Position numbers and translations under genes: made by a program | The notes under the pieces: model-generated | The model's database searches: none | Seen by the model: the letters and a program-made list of their open reading frames with translations, nothing else | Told to the model about the DNA's origin: nothing | Assembly: GCF_902712855.1 (NCBI RefSeq) | Contig: NZ_LR743507.1 | Coordinates: 2,404,001-2,468,000, forward strand | From: Variovorax paradoxus | GTDB taxonomy: Bacteria > Pseudomonadota > Gammaproteobacteria > Burkholderiales > Burkholderiaceae_C | DNA: 64,000 bases | Direction of reading: 5' to 3' | Part shown: piece by piece, positions 53,603-64,000 of the stretch | Numbering within the stretch: position 1 is the first letter of the stretch | How the letters are laid out: each line of letters opens with the position of its first letter

Positions 53603-54889
53603 ATGGCCCAGACTCCGCGCCCCCTGCCAGCCCCTGTTGCAGCAATGCCCCTGTCCATCGATTCCCCCGACATGTGCCGGGCCGGGCGCGACATGCTGTC
53701 GCTGGCCCTGATCGACGCCCGCAACCACACCCTGCACCTGCTGTCGCTCTTCGAGCAGGCCCTCGGCCAGGACATGCGCGTGGAGTCGCTGCCCGACGTG
53801 GTGCCGCCCATCTGGCTGGCCGGCCATATCGGCTGGTTCGCCGAGTGGTGGATCGGGCGCAACACGCAGCGTGCCTTCGGCGCCGACTGTCCGGTGCGGC
53901 CCACGCGGCTCGCGGCCATCGACCCCGGTGCCGACGGCTGGTGGAACCCGGCGCACAGCGACCCGCGCCACCGCTGGGCGCCCGAGCTGCCCGACCTGGC
54001 CCAGACCAAGGCCTACCTGCTGGAGACGCTGGAGAGCACGCTCGAGCTGCTCGAGCACGCGGCCGAGACCGATGCGGGCCTGTATTTCTATCGCCTCGCG
54101 CTGTTCCACGAAGACCTGCGCGGCGAGCAGTTCGTGGTGATGGCGCAGACGCTCGGCCTGCCCCTGGGCGTGGAGCAGGCGCCCATCGCCGTCACGCGCG
54201 AGCCGCTGCTGCTGCCGGCCACGCGCTGGGAGCTGGGCGTGCCCGACAGCGGCTTCGCCTTCTCGCAGGAGCGCGCCGCGCACCGCGTGGAGGTGCCCGA
54301 ATTCGAGATCGACGCGCAGCCGGTCACCTGGAACCAGTACATCGAATTTGTCGACGACGGCGGCTACGACCGCGAGGAGCTGTGGCACGGCGAAGGCTGG
54401 CGCTGGCTCTCGTCGCAGATCGACGGGCGGCGCGGACCGAGGCATGTGGAGCAGATCGGCGTGTCGCGCAGCGGCACCGGCGGATCGGTGCTGCAGCAGC
54501 GCTTCGGCACCACGGTGCGCGCCGCCGGCCACCACAGCGCGGTGCACCTGAGCTGGTGGGAAGCCGATGCCTGGGCGCGCTGGGCCGGACGGCGCATCGC
54601 GACCGAGGTCGAATGGGAGATCGCGGCACACACTGCGGCGCGGCGCGGCTTCCGCTGGGCCGACGTGCACGAATGGACGGCCGGCACGCTGCAGCCGTGG
54701 CCCGGCTACCGGGCAGACCCGTGGAGCGCAGGCAGCGACTTCGACCCGGCCGCTGCCTTCGGGCGCGCGCGCGTGCTGCGCGGCGCCTCGTTCGCGACCC
54801 GCGCGCGCCTGCGCTCGCCGCGCCGCCGCGGCTTCGCGCTGCCGGGCCGCGACGACGGATTCTTCGGCTTCCGCACCTGCAGCCTTTGA
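53603..54889 (+). CDS. EgtB/SenA-like non-haem iron enzyme (DinB-like + FGE-sulfatase domains)
   Basis: A 428-residue protein with a DinB-like N-terminal half (about 25-185) and a formylglycine-enzyme-type C-terminal half (about 215-428), the layout of EgtB and SenA, which join S or Se to trimethylhistidine (hercynine). Family motifs: GHIGWFAEWWIGRN (H75), FHEDLRGEQ (H169) and VTWNQYIEFVDDGGY, and the C-terminal signature GASFATRARLR...DDGFFGFRTCSL. The third expected histidine of the HExxH motif is Arg here (R173, codon CGC at 54119-54121). No egtD, senB or senC is nearby. It may be an inactive or repurposed paralogue. M15 (53645) is an alternative start. Confidence 0.75.
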   Translation: MAQTPRPLPAPVAAMPLSIDSPDMCRAGRDMLSLALIDARNHTLHLLSLFEQALGQDMRVESLPDVVPPIWLAGHIGWFAEWWIGRNTQRAFGADCPVRPTRLAAIDPGADGWWNPAHSDPRHRWAPELPDLAQTKAYLLETLESTLELLEHAAETDAGLYFYRLALFHEDLRGEQFVVMAQTLGLPLGVEQAPIAVTREPLLLPATRWELGVPDSGFAFSQERAAHRVEVPEFEIDAQPVTWNQYIEFVDDGGYDREELWHGEGWRWLSSQIDGRRGPRHVEQIGVSRSGTGGSVLQQRFGTTVRAAGHHSAVHLSWWEADAWARWAGRRIATEVEWEIAAHTAARRGFRWADVHEWTAGTLQPWPGYRADPWSAGSDFDPAAAFGRARVLRGASFATRARLRSPRRRGFALPGRDDGFFGFRTCSL

Positions 54890-54923
54890 TTCGCTCCGGG
54901 GCTTCGGCGTCCCCGGCGATCGG

Positions 54924-56372
54924 TCAGGTGCGTGCGTCGGCGGCGCCGTCTTCGGATGACAGCGGCGGCGCCACTTCCTCCAGCGGCTTGCGTTCGGCGT
55001 CGGCCGCATAGCGCAAGGCCAGCAGCCCCGCCACGATGACCAGCGCGGCACCGATGGCGTAGCCCACCATCACCGCGCCGCGGCTGCCGGTCTCGATCAG
55101 CAGGCCGAACAGCACCGGCGCAGCGAAGCCGCCAGCCCCCATGCCGACCGCATAGAAGATCGCGATCGCCATCGCGCGCATCTCGAGCGGGAACACCTCG
55201 CTCACGGTGAGGTAGGCCGAGCTCGCTGCGGCCGAGGCCAGGAAGAACACCGCCGACCAGCACAGCGCCTGGCTGCGCGCGTCGAGCCAGCCCATCATGA
55301 ACGCCCAGCCCGTGAACGCCAGGCCGACGCCCGCGAGCACATAGGTCAGCGCGATCATCTTGCGCCGGCCCACGCTGTCGAACAGCGGCCCCAGCAGCAG
55401 CGGCCCCAGCACATTGCCGAGCGCGAACGGAAAGATGTAGAGCGCCACGCTGCCTTCGGGCACGCCGTAGAAGCGCGTGAGCACCAGCGCGTAGGTGAAG
55501 AAGATGGCGTTGTAGAAGAAGGCCTGCGACACCATCAGCGCCAGCGCGACGACGCTGCGCTGCCGGTAGCGTTGCAGCAGCACGCGCGCCACTTCGCGCA
55601 TCGACGGGCTGGTGGCGCGCGCGGCCGTGTAGTTCACATGGCCCTGCGGCGCGGGCAGCGGGCCGTGCTGCGCTTCGACCTCCGCTTCGATCCGGTCTAC
55701 GATGCGCTTCGCTTCGTCGGCGCGGCCGTGCGCGATGAGCCAGCGCGGGCTTTCGGGCACGTCGCGCCGCACCAGCAGGATGGCCACCGCCAGCACCGCA
55801 CCCAGCGCGAAGCCTGCGCGCCATCCCCACACCGGGCCGACGACGCGCGTGTCGAGCAGCACCAGGCTCAGTGCCGCGCCCAGCGCCGCACCGATCCAAA
55901 AGCTGCCGTTGATGGCGAGGTTGACGCGCCCGCGCACACGCGCCGGAATGAGTTCGTCGATGGCCGAGTTGATGGCCGCGTATTCGCCGCCGATGCCCAG
56001 CCCCGTGACGAAGCGGCACAGCGCGAAGAAGGCGAAGTTGGGAGAAAAGGCCGTGGCCAGCGTGCCGACGGTATAGACCACGAGCGTGATCAGGAAGAGC
56101 TTCTTGCGGCCCAGCCGGTCGGTCAGCCGACCGAAGAGCAGGGCGCCGAGCACCGCGCCCGCCACGTACACCGAGCCCGACAGGCCGATCTCCCCGGCCG
56201 AGAGTCCGAGCGTGTCGGGCCGCTCGAGCACCGCGCCGATCGAGCCCACCAGCGTGACCTCGAGCCCGTCGAGAACCCAGGCCACGCCCAGTGCGATCAC
56301 CACGCGCCAATGCCATCGGGACCATGGCAGGCGGTCGAGGCGGGCGGGGATGTCGCTGCGCAGTACCGTCAT
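54924..56372 (-). CDS. MFS transporter (sugar/aromatic-acid porter-like)
   Basis: A 482-residue permease with twelve transmembrane helices and the MFS loop 2-3 signature FGRLTDRLGRKKLF. Features include DGLEVTLVGSIGAVL in helix 1 and RFVTGLGIGGEYAAINSAIDE in helix 4, as in metabolite:H+ symporters of the AAHS/SHS-like groups, and a long central loop (about 225-265). Substrate unknown. It lies 76 bases downstream of the omega-transaminase gene on the same strand, so it may import the amine or amino acid that enzyme uses. Confidence 0.87.
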   Translation of the reverse strand: MTVLRSDIPARLDRLPWSRWHWRVVIALGVAWVLDGLEVTLVGSIGAVLERPDTLGLSAGEIGLSGSVYVAGAVLGALLFGRLTDRLGRKKLFLITLVVYTVGTLATAFSPNFAFFALCRFVTGLGIGGEYAAINSAIDELIPARVRGRVNLAINGSFWIGAALGAALSLVLLDTRVVGPVWGWRAGFALGAVLAVAILLVRRDVPESPRWLIAHGRADEAKRIVDRIEAEVEAQHGPLPAPQGHVNYTAARATSPSMREVARVLLQRYRQRSVVALALMVSQAFFYNAIFFTYALVLTRFYGVPEGSVALYIFPFALGNVLGPLLLGPLFDSVGRRKMIALTYVLAGVGLAFTGWAFMMGWLDARSQALCWSAVFFLASAAASSAYLTVSEVFPLEMRAMAIAIFYAVGMGAGGFAAPVLFGLLIETGSRGAVMVGYAIGAALVIVAGLLALRYAADAERKPLEEVAPPLSSEDGAADART

Positions 56373-56448
56373 CCAGCCGATTATTGGAAGGCGGCCGGCG
56401 CACCGCCTGTAGGACCCGGCCTCCGATGAGGCCGTGGCCCTGCGCAGG

Positions 56449-57804
56449 TCAGGCCGTCTCGGCCAGCGCGTCCGCCAGCGCGTTCACCATGCGGTCGATC
56501 TCGGCCTTCTCCGCGATGAAGGGCGGCGCGAGCTGGATGGTGTCGCCGCCGTAGCGCACGTAGAAGCCCTTCTTCCAGCAGTTCATCGCGATCTCGTACG
56601 GGCGGCGTGCGGGCTCGCCCGGCAGCGCGGCGATCGTGAGGCCCGCGGCCAGGCCGTAGTTGCGGATGTCGGCGACATGCTTGCTGCCCTTGAGGCTGTG
56701 CACCGCGTTCTCGAAGTGCGGCGCCAGCGCCTGCACGCGGCCGATCATGTCTTCCTTCTGCAGCACGTCGAGCGCGGCGATGCCGGCGGCGCAGGCCACC
56801 GGATGCGCGCCATAGGTGTAGCCGTGCGGGAATTCGAGCATGTAGTCGGGGCCGCCGGCGGCCATGAAGGTGTCGTAGATCTCCTTGCTGGCGACCACGG
56901 CGCCCAGCGGCTGCGCGCCGTTGGTGACCTGCTTGGCGATGTTCATGATGTCGGGCGTCACGCCGAAGGCTTCCGCGCCGGTGAAGGCGCCGCAGCGGCC
57001 GAAGCCGGTGATGACCTCGTCGAAGATCAGCAGGATGTTGTTGGCGGTGCAGATGTCGCGCAGGCGCTTCAGGTAGCCCTTGGGCGGGATCACCACACCG
57101 GCGGAGCCCGCGAAGGGCTCGACGATGACGGCCGCGATGTTCGATGCGTCGTGCAACGCGATCAGGTCGAGCAGGCGGTCGGCCAGTTCGGCGCCGTTGT
57201 CGGCCATGCCGCGCGTGAAGGCGTTGGCCGCCAGTTGCGTGTGCGGCAGGTGGTCGGCTTCGACGCCCTGGCCGAACAGCTTGCGGTTGGCCGCGATGCC
57301 GCCCACCGAGATGCCGCCGTAGTTCACGCCGTGGTAGCCCTTCTCGCGCCCGATCAGCCGGGTCTTGCTGGCCTGTCCCTTGGTGCGCCAGTAGGCACGC
57401 GCCATCTTCAGCGAGGTGTCCGCGGCTTCGGAGCCCGAGCCGGTGAAGAACACGTAGTCGAGGCCGGCGGGCGTGAGTTCCTTGATCTTGTTGGCCAGCT
57501 CGAACGAGGCGGGGTGGCCGAACTGGAAGGCTGGCGAGTAGTCGAGCCTGGCGATCTGGCGGCTCACTGCCTCCGTGATCTCGGGGCGGCCGTGGCCCAG
57601 GCCGGAGCACCACAGGCCCGACAGGCCGTCGAAGATCTTGCGCCCGTCGATGTCGGTGAAGTAGGCGCCCTTGGCCTCCACGATGATCCGCGGATCGGCC
57701 TTGAAGTTGCGGTTGCCGGTGTAGGGCATCCAGTGCGCGTCGAGCCAGGCGGCGTCGGTGCGCGTCGCGGGTGTCGGATCGATGGCGGGCGTTGCAAGGG
57801 TCAT
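56449..57804 (-). CDS. Class III omega-aminotransferase (beta-alanine:pyruvate type)
   Basis: A 451-residue fold-type I PLP transaminase. The PLP lysine lies in MNIAKQVTNGAQPLGA and the cofactor aspartate in LLIFDEVITGFGR; the N-terminal WMPYTGNRNFKADPR motif is typical of beta-alanine/omega-amino acid:pyruvate aminotransferases. It moves an amino group from an omega-amine or beta-amino acid to pyruvate. It is divergent from a LysR regulator across 116 bases and probably its target, with the MFS gene downstream. Confidence 0.9.
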   Translation of the reverse strand: MTLATPAIDPTPATRTDAAWLDAHWMPYTGNRNFKADPRIIVEAKGAYFTDIDGRKIFDGLSGLWCSGLGHGRPEITEAVSRQIARLDYSPAFQFGHPASFELANKIKELTPAGLDYVFFTGSGSEAADTSLKMARAYWRTKGQASKTRLIGREKGYHGVNYGGISVGGIAANRKLFGQGVEADHLPHTQLAANAFTRGMADNGAELADRLLDLIALHDASNIAAVIVEPFAGSAGVVIPPKGYLKRLRDICTANNILLIFDEVITGFGRCGAFTGAEAFGVTPDIMNIAKQVTNGAQPLGAVVASKEIYDTFMAAGGPDYMLEFPHGYTYGAHPVACAAGIAALDVLQKEDMIGRVQALAPHFENAVHSLKGSKHVADIRNYGLAAGLTIAALPGEPARRPYEIAMNCWKKGFYVRYGGDTIQLAPPFIAEKAEIDRMVNALADALAETA

Positions 57805-57920
57805 GGCGATTCCCGCGCAGGGCGGGCTCCAGAGGTAAAGAGGGTGAACGGGGTGTGCCGATTGTTGGCAGAGCCATCAGTGTGGAGAATGGCGCAATAT
57901 CAATGTTCACTTGACAGTTC

Positions 57921-58883
57921 ATGCAAGTAAGAGAGAAAGCCCGAAACGGTGCCGCCGGCACCCGCAATCGCGCCGTTCTGGGGCAGCTCAGCGACATGGA
58001 CCTGCGCCTTCTCAAGGTGTTCAGGAGCGTGGTCGATTGCGGCGGCATGGCGGCCGCCGAGCTCGAGCTGAACATCGGCACCTCGACCGTGAGCCGCCAC
58101 GTGAAGGACCTGGAAACGCGGCTCGGCCTCGTGCTGTGCCGGCGTGGCCGTGCGGGCTTCGGGCTCACCGCCGAAGGCCAGCGTGTGTACGACGAGACGT
58201 TGCGGCTGCTGGCTTCGGTCGACGCCTTCAGGGGCAGCATCGACGACATCCACAGCCGCATGGGCGGGCAGCTCGAGGTGGCGGTGTTCGACAAGACCGC
58301 CACCAATCCGCAGGCGCGCATCGGCGAGGCGATCGCGCGGTTCACCGAGCTCGCGCCCGAGGTGAGCCTGGCGCTGCATGTGGGTTCGATCAACGCGATC
58401 GAGCAGGGCGTGCTGGAAGGCAACTTCCAGATCGGCATCATCCCGGCGCACCGCAGTTCCAAGAGCCTGGTGTACGCCGACCTGTTCGACGAGACCATGC
58501 TGCTCTACTGCGGCGCGGGGCACCCGCTGTTCGATGCCGATCACGCGAAGCTCACCTGGGCAAAGCTGCGCGAGCACCATTTCGCGGGGCTCGGCTACCA
58601 CTCGCCCAACATGGAACTGAGCCACCGCGCGAAGCTGTCGCGCAAGGCCACGGGCTTCGACCAGGAAGCGATTGCCACGCTGATCCTGTCTGGGCGCTTC
58701 CTGGGCTTCCTGCCCGACCACTATGCGCAGGCCTTCGAGCAGCGCGGGCTCATGAAGCCGGTGCTGCCGGCGCGCTTCAACTACGCGTGCCGCTTCGTGA
58801 GCCTGCTGCGGCGCTCGCCGAAGCCGTCGCGTGCGGTGCTGGCGTTTCAGGAGTGCCTGGAGCGGGCGCACGGGCACTCGTAG
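57921..58883 (+). CDS. LysR family transcriptional regulator
   Basis: A 320-residue LysR regulator. The HTH reads MDLRLLKVFRSVVDCGGMAAAELELNIGTSTVSRHVKDLE-like in two parts (about 26-85), followed by a two-lobed effector domain. The first 25 residues before MDLRLLKVF are atypical, so the ATG at 57996 may be the true start; neither has a convincing ribosome site. It is divergent from the omega-transaminase gene and is its likely regulator. The 116-base gap contains TTGACA at 57911-57916, but no matching -10 at normal spacing. Confidence 0.86.
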   Translation: MQVREKARNGAAGTRNRAVLGQLSDMDLRLLKVFRSVVDCGGMAAAELELNIGTSTVSRHVKDLETRLGLVLCRRGRAGFGLTAEGQRVYDETLRLLASVDAFRGSIDDIHSRMGGQLEVAVFDKTATNPQARIGEAIARFTELAPEVSLALHVGSINAIEQGVLEGNFQIGIIPAHRSSKSLVYADLFDETMLLYCGAGHPLFDADHAKLTWAKLREHHFAGLGYHSPNMELSHRAKLSRKATGFDQEAIATLILSGRFLGFLPDHYAQAFEQRGLMKPVLPARFNYACRFVSLLRRSPKPSRAVLAFQECLERAHGHS

Positions 58884-59098
58884 CGTCCGGCGGGCATCGC
58901 CGCGCGCGGTTTGCGCGTCTGGCGCTTGCTGCCGTGGAAGTCGCGCATATGCGGCAAGCCGCTGTTCCTGTTCGGTTCGGGTGCGCCGGCGGACACGGCC
59001 GCATGACCTGCCACGTCATCGACGCGCCTCGCGTGCGGCGCGACCATTCCTTCACCCCGCGATGTTGCGGGTCGAACCCCTCGAAAGGAACCGTCGCC

Positions 59099-59476
59099 AT
59101 GAACACCGCAGCACACGATGCCACCGCCATTGCCCGCAGCTACATCGCAGTCTGGAACGAGACCGACGCCGCGCGCCGCGCCGCGCTGATCGAGGCCGGC
59201 TGGAGCGCCGACGCCCGCTACGTCGACCCGATGGCGCAGGCCAGCGGGCACGACCAGATCAGTGCGCTGGTCGGCGCGGTGCACCAGCGCTTTCCGGGCT
59301 TCCGCTTCAACCTGCTGGGCAAGGCGGACGCGCACGGCGACCACCTGCGTTTCTCGTGGACGCTGGGTCCGAGCGGCGCGGAAGACCTGATCCAGGGCAC
59401 GGACTTCGTGCAGCTCGATGCGGGCAAGCTGCGCAGCGTCACCGGCTTTCTCGACAAGGTGCCCGTCGGTGCCTGA
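59099..59476 (+). CDS. NTF2-like / SnoaL-like small protein
   Basis: A 125-residue protein of the NTF2/SnoaL fold, starting MNTAAHDATAIARSYIAVWN after the ribosome site AAAGGAA. The fold forms a conical pocket used by small isomerases, cyclases or binding proteins; catalytic residues cannot be assigned from sequence alone. It stands alone, convergent with the GAF/Fis regulator. The 215 bases upstream (58884-59098) hold nothing else I can recognise. Confidence 0.8.
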   Translation: MNTAAHDATAIARSYIAVWNETDAARRAALIEAGWSADARYVDPMAQASGHDQISALVGAVHQRFPGFRFNLLGKADAHGDHLRFSWTLGPSGAEDLIQGTDFVQLDAGKLRSVTGFLDKVPVGA

Positions 59477-59506
59477 GCGCAAGCCGGATGAAAGCCTGGC
59501 GAGGGC

Positions 59507-60652
59507 TCAGTCCGGCGCGCCGGCCGGCCGGCCGCGCCACAGCTTGCGATAGACGGTCGCGCGGCTGATCCCCAGTGCCCTTGCGGCCTCCGCCACGTTG
59601 CCCCGCGCATCGGCCACCGCCTTGCGGATCAGCGCGGTCTCGACGTCGCGCAGGCGCGGTCGCGCGTCGGCAGGCGGCACACCCGGGGCGCCGCTCGTGG
59701 CACCGCCGCGGTGCGGCCGCACCTGCACCCGCAGGCCCGACCAGAGCGGCACCTCGAGCACTGCGTCGCCGCGGCGAGCCGCATCGAACATCATGTGCAG
59801 CGGCAGCGCGAAGAGGTCGTTGAACATCAGTGCATGCTCGTTGCGCGCCAGCGGCTGGTGCAGCATCTGCCGTGCCGCTGCGTTGGCCCCGGTGACGCGG
59901 CCTTCCGCGTCGATGCACAGCAGGCCCTCGGTGGCTTCGCTGGCCGTGCAGCCGGGCCAGGCCAGGTGCAGCAGCAGCTCGCAGGGCTCGCGCAGCACCA
60001 GCGAGTTCTCGATGCTGCGCGCCGACAGCGTGGCCAGGTGGCGCAGCTCGGGCCGCTCCACCACCTGCACGCCGGTCAGGTCGAGCATGCCGATGCAGTC
60101 GCCGCGCGGCCCGAAGAGCGGCGCGCCGGCGCAGCTGTAGACGCTGGTGTCGTCATGGAAGTGCTCGCCGCGGTGCAGCCACACCGATTCCTGCTCGGCC
60201 AGCGCGGTGCCTATTGCACTCGTGCCGATGGCGCGTTCCGACAGGTCGACACCGACGCGGCCGATGTCGCGCGCGAAGCGGCTGGCGGCATCGGTGCCGT
60301 CGGGGAGGTTACCCACGTCGACGACGATGCCGTCGGCGTCGGTCAGGATGGCGAAGTAGCGGGTGTCCGCGATGGCGCGCGAGAGGCGGTCGATCACCGG
60401 ACGTGCCGCCGCGACCAGCGCGCGGTTGCGTTCGGTGACATCGCAGCTGGCCGACCGGCTCACCGGCTCGAAGCTGACCCGCTGCTGCGGCCGGCGGCCG
60501 GCCTCGAGGCAGCGCTGCCACGAACGAGCGATCCAGGCGTCGATGCATGCATGCGCGCGCGCACCGTGCGAGTCGCCTTCGATGAGTTCGCGGCGGGCTT
60601 GGGCAATGGCCAGGGAGCGCTCTGCGGAGGGCGGGACGAGAGTGGGGGTCAT
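59507..60652 (-). CDS. GAF domain-Fis HTH regulator lacking an AAA+ domain (AcoR-like)
   Basis: A 381-residue regulator starting MTPTLVPPSAERSLAIAQAR. It has an N-terminal region of acetoin-regulator type (WQRCLEAGR), a GAF sensor domain (about 75-215; FAILTDADGIVVDVG, and GERAIGTSAIG-like SERAIGTSAIGTALAEQESV), a PAS-like segment (about 235-290) and a Fis-type HTH at the C-terminus (about 338-375; NVAEAARALGISRATVYRKL). The sigma-54 ATPase module of AcoR is absent, so it cannot activate sigma-54 in the usual way. It is divergent from the coxS-coxL-type operon across 178 bases and probably regulates it. Confidence 0.87.
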   Translation of the reverse strand: MTPTLVPPSAERSLAIAQARRELIEGDSHGARAHACIDAWIARSWQRCLEAGRRPQQRVSFEPVSRSASCDVTERNRALVAAARPVIDRLSRAIADTRYFAILTDADGIVVDVGNLPDGTDAASRFARDIGRVGVDLSERAIGTSAIGTALAEQESVWLHRGEHFHDDTSVYSCAGAPLFGPRGDCIGMLDLTGVQVVERPELRHLATLSARSIENSLVLREPCELLLHLAWPGCTASEATEGLLCIDAEGRVTGANAAARQMLHQPLARNEHALMFNDLFALPLHMMFDAARRGDAVLEVPLWSGLRVQVRPHRGGATSGAPGVPPADARPRLRDVETALIRKAVADARGNVAEAARALGISRATVYRKLWRGRPAGAPD

Positions 60653-60830
60653 CGTGTGTGTTCGCTCGTGCGGCGGCTTTTCCGGGCTCGCCGGGCGGCA
60701 ACCTGTTTCATTTTGAGAATTTCGCGCGCTCTGTGCAAGTGTCAAGGGTTTTTGCCTAGGATGGCGCGACGGACCGGCATCCAAGATGCCTTTTGCTGAA
60801 CCAGCCATCACCTTCAACGGAGACAGCCAC

Positions 60831-61328
<498 letters not shown>

Positions 61329-61341
61329 AGGAAACAGCATC

Positions 61342-63792
<2,451 letters not shown>

Positions 63793-63827
63793 ACAAGAAC
63801 GAAGCAACAACGAAGGAACCACGCACC

Positions 63828-64000
63828 ATGTACGCCTTCACACTCGAACAACCCGCGTCCGTGGCCGACGCGACCCGCCTCCTGGCGGCAGGCGCCAAGC
63901 CGCTGGCAGGCGGCCAGACCCTGCTGGCGTCGATGAAGCTGCGCCTCTCGGCCCCCGAGCAACTGGTGGACCTGGGCGGCATCAAGGAACTCGCCGGCAT
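63828..64000 (+). CDS. FAD-binding subunit of xanthine/CO dehydrogenase family (CoxM-like, 3' partial)
   Basis: The first 57 codons of a CoxM/CutM-type FAD subunit run off the window. It starts MYAFTLEQPASVADATRLLA after AAGGAA and shows the FAD-binding AGGQTLLASMKLRL motif. It completes the S-L-M trio of the operon. Confidence 0.85.
   Translation, partial: MYAFTLEQPASVADATRLLAAGAKPLAGGQTLLASMKLRLSAPEQLVDLGGIKELAG

Noticed and set aside
57901..57930. An operator or sigma-70 promoter between the omega-transaminase and LysR genes
   Set aside because: TTGACA is present and CTTG/CAAG are loosely inverted, but there is no -10 at proper spacing and the palindrome is too weak to claim.
60653..60830. 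A sigma-54 (-24/-12) promoter before the coxS-like gene
   Set aside because: TGTCAAGGGTTTTTGCC was the best candidate, but its GG and GC elements are not at the required spacing, and the adjacent regulator lacks the AAA+ domain.

Overview
The window is GC-rich, densely packed chromosomal DNA from a betaproteobacterium. Gene content points to Burkholderiales, family Comamonadaceae, most likely Variovorax or a close relative. The pointers are a BPSS1780-type membrane protein next to a ThrB-type homoserine kinase, many ABC and TRAP importers, a form II CoxL-type molybdenum hydroxylase and an EgtB/SenA-like iron enzyme. I see no rRNA, tRNA, prophage, transposase or CRISPR array. The assignment rests on recall of gene families, not on a search.

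Layout. 1-6.6 kb: a DUF2339/DUF3999 membrane pair, then a leftward DUF2782-thrB-BPSS1780 operon. 6.7-10.8 kb: polA and a secreted M20 peptidase. 10.8-14.4 kb: two copies of a ~90 bp structured repeat, a LysR regulator, a MocR/PdxR-type regulator with an AhpD-like target gene, and a SugE-type exporter. 14.4-17.8 kb: a D-amino-acid module (FAD dehydrogenase, solute-binding protein, Asp/Glu-type racemase) interrupted by three more repeat copies. 17.9-20.3 kb: dienelactone hydrolase, ZIP metal transporter and a tiny acidic protein. 20.4-32.6 kb: a large leftward operon for peptide uptake and D-amino-acid processing (D-aminoacylase, DppFDCBA-type importer, M81 MlrC-like peptidase, FAD oxidoreductase). 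It is divergent from an XRE-cupin regulator, which is followed by a second M20 peptidase. Three related palindromes lie in the divergent gap. 32.7-35 kb: a DUF3300 lipoprotein with a very long glutamine tail. 35-40.3 kb: a zinc-linked ABC cluster (DUF2796, ATPase, FtsX-like permease, DUF3299) coupled to sseA and a DMT transporter. 40.4-44.8 kb: an orphan Rieske oxygenase and the isoprenoid operon xseB-ispA-dxs. 45-49.5 kb: a branched-chain amino-acid ABC importer. 49.7-53.4 kb: a TRAP transporter. 53.6-58.9 kb: an orphan EgtB/SenA-like enzyme, an MFS permease, an omega-transaminase and its divergent LysR regulator. 59-64 kb: an NTF2-like protein, a GAF/Fis regulator and a coxS-coxL-coxM-type molybdenum hydroxylase operon that runs off the window.

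How it fits together: most of the window serves scavenging and catabolism of amino acids, peptides and organic acids, with core metabolism (polA, thrB, ispA, dxs) between. The observations I consider most worth following are: (1) the ~90 bp dispersed element, whose copies covary at paired bases of a predicted stem and twice sit flush against a stop codon; (2) the D-amino-acid/peptide cluster with a visible three-site operator; (3) the orphan EgtB/SenA-like protein in which one expected metal-binding His reads as Arg; (4) the shared ACTGGTCCATG box around the MocR regulator gene.
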